From contig CANREE010000021.1 in NCBI GenBank assembly GCA_947629545.1, positions 1 through 35,312 of the forward strand: a DNA stretch of 35,312 nucleotides. Reading direction: 5' to 3'. Shown in pieces: positions 30,915-35,312 of this stretch. A program made the translations under genes and the position numbers. This stretch comes from an uncultured Lachnospiraceae bacterium. GTDB taxonomy: Bacteria > Bacillota > Clostridia > Lachnospirales > Lachnospiraceae. Below the pieces are notes generated by a model. The model searched no databases, was not told where the DNA came from, and worked only from the letters and a program-made list of their open reading frames with translations. How positions within the stretch are numbered: position 1 is the stretch's first letter; every line of letters starts with the position of its first letter.

Positions 30915-32997
30915 CCGTAAGAACCACCCCCAGCGCCTCATTCAAAAGCTCCGTCCCCGGCACCACGAACCGCCCGCCGGCGATGATGGGCAGCTTCTCT
31001 CCTGCCGCCGTCACGCCGTAGATCTCGCCGATCTCCGGGTAAGGGATCGTGATGTCCGTGTGGCAGTTGAAATACGCATTCTCCGGCTCCTCATGCCGCA
31101 GGGCCGAGCACTCGTTCTCCCTTGCGATCACTTCTTTGCCGTCGGGATTATACATGGGCGAATCCTCCGCGCGGCTGTAGCAGGTATCGCCCACCGCGAA
31201 ATGCGGTCCCATTTTCTCCACGATCAGGATCGGCAGACGGTCGATGATACCGAACCGTCTGGCCATGGCGTAGGCCACGGTGTTCGTGCCGATGGCAAAC
31301 TCCCCGATGGGAAGCGTGTCGTGGTTCTGCAGGATCATCTGCTTTATGAGCTTCTTGTTCTCCGCCGGGTCGTCAAAATTCGTGCAGCTGTAATCCGTGA
31401 TCTTCCCGTCCGCGAATTCCATATGCAGGTTCTTAAACTGGAACTCGCCGATATAGACTCTGCTGACCTCCAGTACGCCCCCGGTTCCGGTAAGCACCGG
31501 GGAAGTAAATACCTCGCCCAGCGGGATATTCACGTCCGCCACGCAGTTCTCGAAATTCGTCTGCGCCGACGGGTCGGAAAGCTGATGCAGCATTACCTTC
31601 ATATGGGTGTGATTATCTCCGGCGCCGGTGACGATCACATGCTCCGCCTGATCCAGACGGTCAACGATATTCTGCTGGATCTTCTTGTACAGCTCATAAT
31701 CCAGCGTATTGATGCGGATGGTCTCCGCGAATATTTCCTCGAAATCCGGGCCTATAGACGGCTTCGGGAACGCGATGATCGTAAAGCTGGTCTCATCGCT
31801 GGGGATATACTTTTCCCGCAGCAGAGCCGCCGCGCCCGCCGCCGCAACCTTCAGTTTCTCCTGCTTCTCCGTAAGCGCCCACGCCTCCGGCCTGTTCACA
31901 GGCTCAAAACCGGCTTCTCCGAAAGTCTCGATGACCGCCGGTCCCGCGTAATCTGCGCACTGCTTCTGATACGTCTCATAGACCGTGCCAAGCACCGCCT
32001 GCCTCCGGTCCGTATACGCCTTCTGGTAATAGACCGCGCTGTCGAAACGGTGGTCGTAATCATACTGCCGATTGGGGGATGTCCCGTGATAGCCGGCCCT
32101 GCGGCCGCCCTGCCGGTCCATGGACCAGACGCCGCCGCGATAGATAATCACATCCAGCCCCATGGCAGTAAAATTCTCGATCGCCTTCTTCACCATCCGC
32201 TCGTAGCCCAGCTCATAGACCACGGCCACGCTTTTCTTCTTCGACAGATCCACATTCATGACGGTAAAGCCTATCCGATAGCCTTCCGTGTAGGTATCCG
32301 CCATGCAGTTGATGGTCTCCTGCGGCAACGAATTCATGAACCGCGCGATCTTAAGCTCCTCCTCGGACACATATTCCCCATAGAAATAGAGGTACCGGAG
32401 ATCCGACAGATCCGCACCCGTCACGATGTCTTTCGCAAATGGCAGCGTGGGATCCACCTGTTCCCGAAGCCGATACTCCGCCGTCAGATCCGAGTAATCG
32501 CTGATAAACCAGTAGATCGTCTCCCGGATCCGCTCCGGCGCGGGAAGTTCCTCCTCCTCGAACATATTGTAGATCTCGATGAACAGTTCATTTAAAATGG
32601 TCAGCTCCGTCAGCCGGCACTCATGGGCAAATACGATCTGCCCGCGGATCTCAGACAACAGGTAAGAAAGCAGCTTCCCGTAGTCCTCGCCCAGCTGCGC
32701 AGCCGCATAGGAAGGATTTGCATAGCTCGTATCATAGTTTGCAGGCAAAATGTCATGATACAGCATATCATTGATCTGCTGAAGGCGACCGATCGACCAG
32801 TTCCGGAACGCCCCCATGTCGTTCATCTCATACATCTCCGCCACGAACGTCATAAATCCTGCCGCCGCCTTAAAATACGCCCGGAACGGCTCCGGTACCG
32901 TCTCCTCCGTCCGGATCAGGCGGAGACGCTCGACGGAAAGCTCGTACCGCTCCCGCACGGATTCATTTTCCTCCTGCCAGAATTCACGATAATCCAT
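30901..32997 (-). CDS. M29-type aminopeptidase with long N-terminal extension
   Basis: A 698-residue cytoplasmic protein. Its C-terminal 400 residues match M29 (thermophilic) metallo-aminopeptidases, with the expected metal ligands: Glu495 in GEVFTSP, Glu566 in GEFAIGTN, His599 in GPHFAVGD, and His646/Asp648 in CHTDI. Classic M29 enzymes are about 410 residues, so the first 290 or so residues are extra; they are helical, acidic and without a motif I know. Start is the ATG of MDYREFW behind AAGAGGT; a start 12 codons upstream lacks support. It overlaps the AraC-type gene by 14 bp, so they are probably co-transcribed. A peptidase heading a glycan regulator unit is unexpected. Confidence 0.87.
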   Translation of the reverse strand: MDYREFWQEENESVRERYELSVERLRLIRTEETVPEPFRAYFKAAAGFMTFVAEMYEMNDMGAFRNWSIGRLQQINDMLYHDILPANYDTSYANPSYAAAQLGEDYGKLLSYLLSEIRGQIVFAHECRLTELTILNELFIEIYNMFEEEELPAPERIRETIYWFISDYSDLTAEYRLREQVDPTLPFAKDIVTGADLSDLRYLYFYGEYVSEEELKIARFMNSLPQETINCMADTYTEGYRIGFTVMNVDLSKKKSVAVVYELGYERMVKKAIENFTAMGLDVIIYRGGVWSMDRQGGRRAGYHGTSPNRQYDYDHRFDSAVYYQKAYTDRRQAVLGTVYETYQKQCADYAGPAVIETFGEAGFEPVNRPEAWALTEKQEKLKVAAAGAAALLREKYIPSDETSFTIIAFPKPSIGPDFEEIFAETIRINTLDYELYKKIQQNIVDRLDQAEHVIVTGAGDNHTHMKVMLHQLSDPSAQTNFENCVADVNIPLGEVFTSPVLTGTGGVLEVSRVYIGEFQFKNLHMEFADGKITDYSCTNFDDPAENKKLIKQMILQNHDTLPIGEFAIGTNTVAYAMARRFGIIDRLPILIVEKMGPHFAVGDTCYSRAEDSPMYNPDGKEVIARENECSALRHEEPENAYFNCHTDITIPYPEIGEIYGVTAAGEKLPIIAGGRFVVPGTELLNEALGVVLTDGRK

Positions 32998-33093
32998 CCC
33001 TGATACCTCTTTTCCGCTGAAATTCACAGTCATTCACGAACCCATATTTTTCCATCAAAATTCGCGATTCACCGTGACCTGTATATGCACCCT

Positions 33094-33534
33094 TTATAGT
33101 CCCTGCGTCCCGATCACTAAAATCGCGATCCACGCAAGAAGCAACGCTGCCGCAAGAACAATTCCGATTTTGGACAAGATCCCGTTGGTTTCCCGCTCGC
33201 GCAGGGCGCAGATATGGTAAATGAACGCCGCCAGACCGCAGATCATGCTGCAGAGCGCCGGGCCGCCCGCCGAAAACGGAACCTGCCCGTATGTGTCATA
33301 GCCAAGATAGAGGCAATATCCGCCAAGCACAAGGGCGATCACCGTCAGAACCATGCCTATGATACTCCGCCCGGAAATCGGTTTGCGCACATAGGACACC
33401 CGACTGGCGGCCGCCTCTTTCTGTTCCCTGATATTCCGTTCCTTACGCTCCTGCCTGGCCCTAAGCGCCTCCCGCTCCTCTTCGGACATGGCGCGCCGTT
33501 TAGACCCGAATCTGTTGTTACTCTGACCCGCCAC
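33094..33534 (-). CDS. Small membrane protein (possibly DUF6142), function unknown
   Basis: A 146-residue protein with a basic, charged N-terminal helix (about 10-45, rich in Arg/Glu, likely coiled) and three hydrophobic membrane segments (about 57-78, 88-108, 122-143). I associate it loosely with the DUF6142 family of Lachnospiraceae. It uses a GTG start seven bases after AGGAGG, and overlaps the end of the VanZ gene by 17 bp, so the two are coupled. Confidence 0.7.
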   Translation of the reverse strand: MAGQSNNRFGSKRRAMSEEEREALRARQERKERNIREQKEAAASRVSYVRKPISGRSIIGMVLTVIALVLGGYCLYLGYDTYGQVPFSAGGPALCSMICGLAAFIYHICALRERETNGILSKIGIVLAAALLLAWIAILVIGTQGL

Positions 33535-33994
33535 CTGACTTCCTCCTCATCCACATCCGCTGGCCGATCCAATGCAGCAGATAGCCGATCAGCCCCCCTG
33601 CCGTATTCAGGATCAGATCATCCACATCAAAGCTTCCCACCTTCGTGACAAGCTGCGTACACTCGATACAAAGGCTTAAAATGAAGGTGAGAAACACTGT
33701 CTGAAAAAAGCCCCCTGCCTTCTCGCTGACCACCGGAAGAAAAAAAGCAAAGGGAATAAACGCAAGAATATTCCCTGCCAGATTGACGAACACCGCCCGA
33801 AATCCCAACTGTTCAATATTCCCGTAAAACCGCCGTATCTCTTTAAACGGTTCCAGATTATAGGCATAACCGTCGCCGAGACTTCCGCCCCTCCGGTAAG
33901 TCTCGGAAAACAGCACCAGATAAATCAGCACGGACAGGTACAGGAAAAACACCACAAGGACGCGCCTCTGGTTTTTCGTATATTTTAAAAACAT
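33518..33994 (-). CDS. VanZ family membrane protein
   Basis: A 158-residue membrane protein with about four membrane segments. The family motifs NLAGNILAFIPFAFFLP, SLCIECTQLV and FDVDDLILNTAGGLIGYLL are plain. VanZ confers low-level teicoplanin resistance in the vanA cluster, but most homologues, like this one away from other van genes, have unknown roles. The start MFLKYTKNQRR follows GGAG by eight bases; the frame is open 23 codons further upstream without a good site. Confidence 0.88.
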   Translation of the reverse strand: MFLKYTKNQRRVLVVFFLYLSVLIYLVLFSETYRRGGSLGDGYAYNLEPFKEIRRFYGNIEQLGFRAVFVNLAGNILAFIPFAFFLPVVSEKAGGFFQTVFLTFILSLCIECTQLVTKVGSFDVDDLILNTAGGLIGYLLHWIGQRMWMRRKSGGGSE

Positions 33995-34070
33995 ATTTGT
34001 GCTCCAGTCTAAGCCGTCACGGCAGATGCAGTAACCACGCTTCGGCGCCTTTTTCTGCATCACGAAGAAA

Positions 34071-34223
34071 TCAGAACGTCAGCTCTGATTTTCTCTTAAG
34101 CAAAACCGCCCCACTGACGATCGCCACGATCCCGGCGCTGAGTCCCGCCACGATCATGATAATGCCAACCGCAATATTGGCCGCTCCGGTATTCCTCATT
34201 GTTCTATAGATCTTCTCCATCAT
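34071..34223 (-). CDS. Small single-membrane-helix protein, 50 residues
   Basis: Reads MMEKIYRTMRNTGAANIAVG at the N-terminus, then one long hydrophobic Gly/Ala/Ile/Val helix (about 15-42), and a basic end LLKRKSELTF. GAAGGG stands six bases before the first of two adjacent ATG codons. Lys/Arg on both sides of the helix make topology unclear. Related short proteins seem familiar from Lachnospiraceae, but I cannot name a family. It lies between pyrE and VanZ in the same direction. Confidence 0.7.
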   Translation of the reverse strand: MMEKIYRTMRNTGAANIAVGIIMIVAGLSAGIVAIVSGAVLLKRKSELTF

Positions 34224-34351
34224 TCTTTTCCCTTCTGCATACTCCCATGCATCCGCGATTTCGATTCCAACGTTTCAGGACGGCTCTGCGTTCCTGTCCA
34301 TCATCCATTTCCGGCATATTGATCTGTTGACGTTATCCCCTGCGCCGGTTT

Positions 34352-35026
34352 TCATTTCGCGCCGTACTGTTCATAATATGCGTCGATCGCCGCTTTCAAT
34401 GTATCGTCGATCACGATCCGTCCCTGACACTCCCGGTTATACAGATGCTCCACCACATCTGCCATCGTCACGATCGCGTTGGCCTCGATGCCGTAAAGCT
34501 CTTTGATCTCTTCCAGGGCGCTCTTCTCTCCCTTGCCCCGCTCCATGCGGTTTAAGGACACCATCAGGCCCACGATCGTCACGTCGCCCTGGGCCTTCAG
34601 GATCGGAAATGTCTCCTCGATGGACTTGCCGGAGGTGGTCACATCCTCGATGATAACGACCCGGTCGCCGTCCTGCAGCTTGCTGCCCAGCAGGATTCCG
34701 GTGTCGCCGTGATCCTTCACTTCCTTGCGGTTGGAGCAGTAACGGATCTCCTTGCCGTACATCTCATGAAAGGCAATCACCGTCGCCACGCTCAGCGGAA
34801 TGCCTTTGTAGGCAGGTCCGAAGAGCACGTCGAAATCATCGCCGTAATGCTCGTGGATCGCCTCCGCGTAGTAACGGCCCAGCCGCATCAGCTGGGATCC
34901 GGTCACATAGGCGCCCGCGTTCATAAAGAATGGGGATTTCCTCCCACTTTTCAGGGTAAAATCGCCGAATTTCAGCACATTGCTCTCCACCATGAACTCT
35001 ATAAATTCCTGTTTGTACTTTTCCAT
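34352..35026 (-). CDS. pyrE: Orotate phosphoribosyltransferase
   Basis: Joins orotate to PRPP to make OMP in pyrimidine synthesis. The 224-residue protein shows LKSGRKSPFFMNAG near the start, LFGPAYKGIPLS, and the PRPP-binding loop VVIIEDVTTSGKS. The ATG of MEKYKQEF is chosen, behind AAGGAG at ten bases; a longer start 11 codons upstream would leave residues unlike the family. It follows the end of a probable pyrD by about 200 bases. Confidence 0.95.
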   Translation of the reverse strand: MEKYKQEFIEFMVESNVLKFGDFTLKSGRKSPFFMNAGAYVTGSQLMRLGRYYAEAIHEHYGDDFDVLFGPAYKGIPLSVATVIAFHEMYGKEIRYCSNRKEVKDHGDTGILLGSKLQDGDRVVIIEDVTTSGKSIEETFPILKAQGDVTIVGLMVSLNRMERGKGEKSALEEIKELYGIEANAIVTMADVVEHLYNRECQGRIVIDDTLKAAIDAYYEQYGAK

Positions 35027-35226
35027 CTCCACAATTCTCCTTTTATTATCTTGCTGCAATTCTCTGTGCTTCGCGAGTTATTCTTCTGCTTCTTTAATAT
35101 TCTTTTATCCAGCCTAACTGCAGCTTTCTTTGCTCAAAACTGCATCGTCTGCTAATAACCGACTGACGATCGCTCTTCTCCGCACAAGATCTTATCAGAT
35201 TCCTTACATGCTGCTCCGACTTTATA

Positions 35227-35312
35227 TCACCTTATCGCGCCGATCAGTTCTTTCACATCGGCGATCCCATATTTTTCCATATACTTTTCAATTCCTTCCA
35301 CGATCTCCACGG
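35227..35312 (-). CDS. pyrD: C-terminal end of a probable dihydroorotate dehydrogenase (partial)
   Basis: The last 27 codons before a TGA at 35227-35229, cut by the window edge. The ending VEIVEGIEKYMEKYGIADVK is like the C-terminus of class 1B dihydroorotate dehydrogenases, and the position just before pyrE supports it. The 200 bases to pyrE show no strong promoter or terminator, only a weak inverted repeat (ATCGTC/GACGAT). Confidence 0.7.
   Translation of the reverse strand, partial: VEIVEGIEKYMEKYGIADVKELIGAIR

Noticed and set aside
30829-32595. Plus-strand open frame of 588 codons opposite the M29 gene
   Set aside because: Arg/His/Leu-rich antisense shadow with no ribosome site; the minus strand has a motif-complete aminopeptidase.
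33518-33994. Glycopeptide resistance cluster
   Set aside because: Only a VanZ-family gene is present, with no vanA/H/X or sensor genes; VanZ homologues are common in Firmicutes.

Overview
The window looks like chromosomal DNA of a low-to-mid-GC Firmicute, most likely a gut member of the Lachnospiraceae (class Clostridia). This rests on an hprK-murB-rapZ-whiA-crh-like cluster, a YloU-FakA pair divergent from rpmB, Shine-Dalgarno-rich leaders, and several small proteins that resemble Lachnospiraceae families. No rRNA, tRNA, CRISPR array, transposase or phage gene was seen.

Layout. (1) 1-8.3 kb, all minus strand: dnaE, pfkA, a small conserved protein, dusB, then greA-lysS under their own perfect-consensus promoter. 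(2) 8.3-14.5 kb, minus strand: uvrC, hprK, murB, rapZ, whiA and an HPr-like gene, closed by an intrinsic terminator. The HPr-like protein has Glu at the place of the phosphorylatable His15 but keeps Ser46, and the cognate HPr kinase is in the same cluster. (3) 14.5-18 kb, minus strand: a DUF1653 protein, a lipoprotein with a DUF4015 glycosidase-like domain and a D,D-carboxypeptidase (cell envelope). (4) 18.1-19.5 kb: an orphan PTS EIIC membrane protein on the plus strand, with a 22-bp direct repeat at its promoter, a GC hairpin against its ribosome binding site, five 16-bp tandem repeats after its stop codon, a 13-bp-stem terminator, and a second degenerate repeat block. (5) 19.5-22.2 kb: FakA and YloU (minus strand) divergent from rpmB (plus strand).

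(6) 22.2-33 kb is the accessory part, a probable glycan-use region: a DUF4091/GH123-like protein (plus strand) converges on a minus-strand set made of a secreted SLH/beta-helix lipoprotein, a discoidin-like protein with an apparent frameshift near its start, a GH88 unsaturated glucuronyl hydrolase, an AraC regulator and an unusually long M29 aminopeptidase. No sugar transporter lies among them. (7) 33-35.3 kb: small membrane proteins (a DUF6142-like protein, VanZ, and a 50-residue protein), pyrE, and the last codons of a probable pyrD.

How the genes work together: HprK can be expected to phosphorylate the Crh-like protein at Ser46, tying carbon status to the surrounding envelope genes (murB, rapZ). 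The glycan region probably has at least three transcription units, each with a candidate control element: a palindrome centred on the -35 of the beta-helix gene, a palindrome at the start point of the GH88 gene, and a leader hairpin ahead of the DUF4091 gene. I see no single new defence or mobile system. The strongest candidates for new biology are the repeat-rich flanks of the orphan EIIC gene, the Glu15 HPr, and the transporter-less glycan region.
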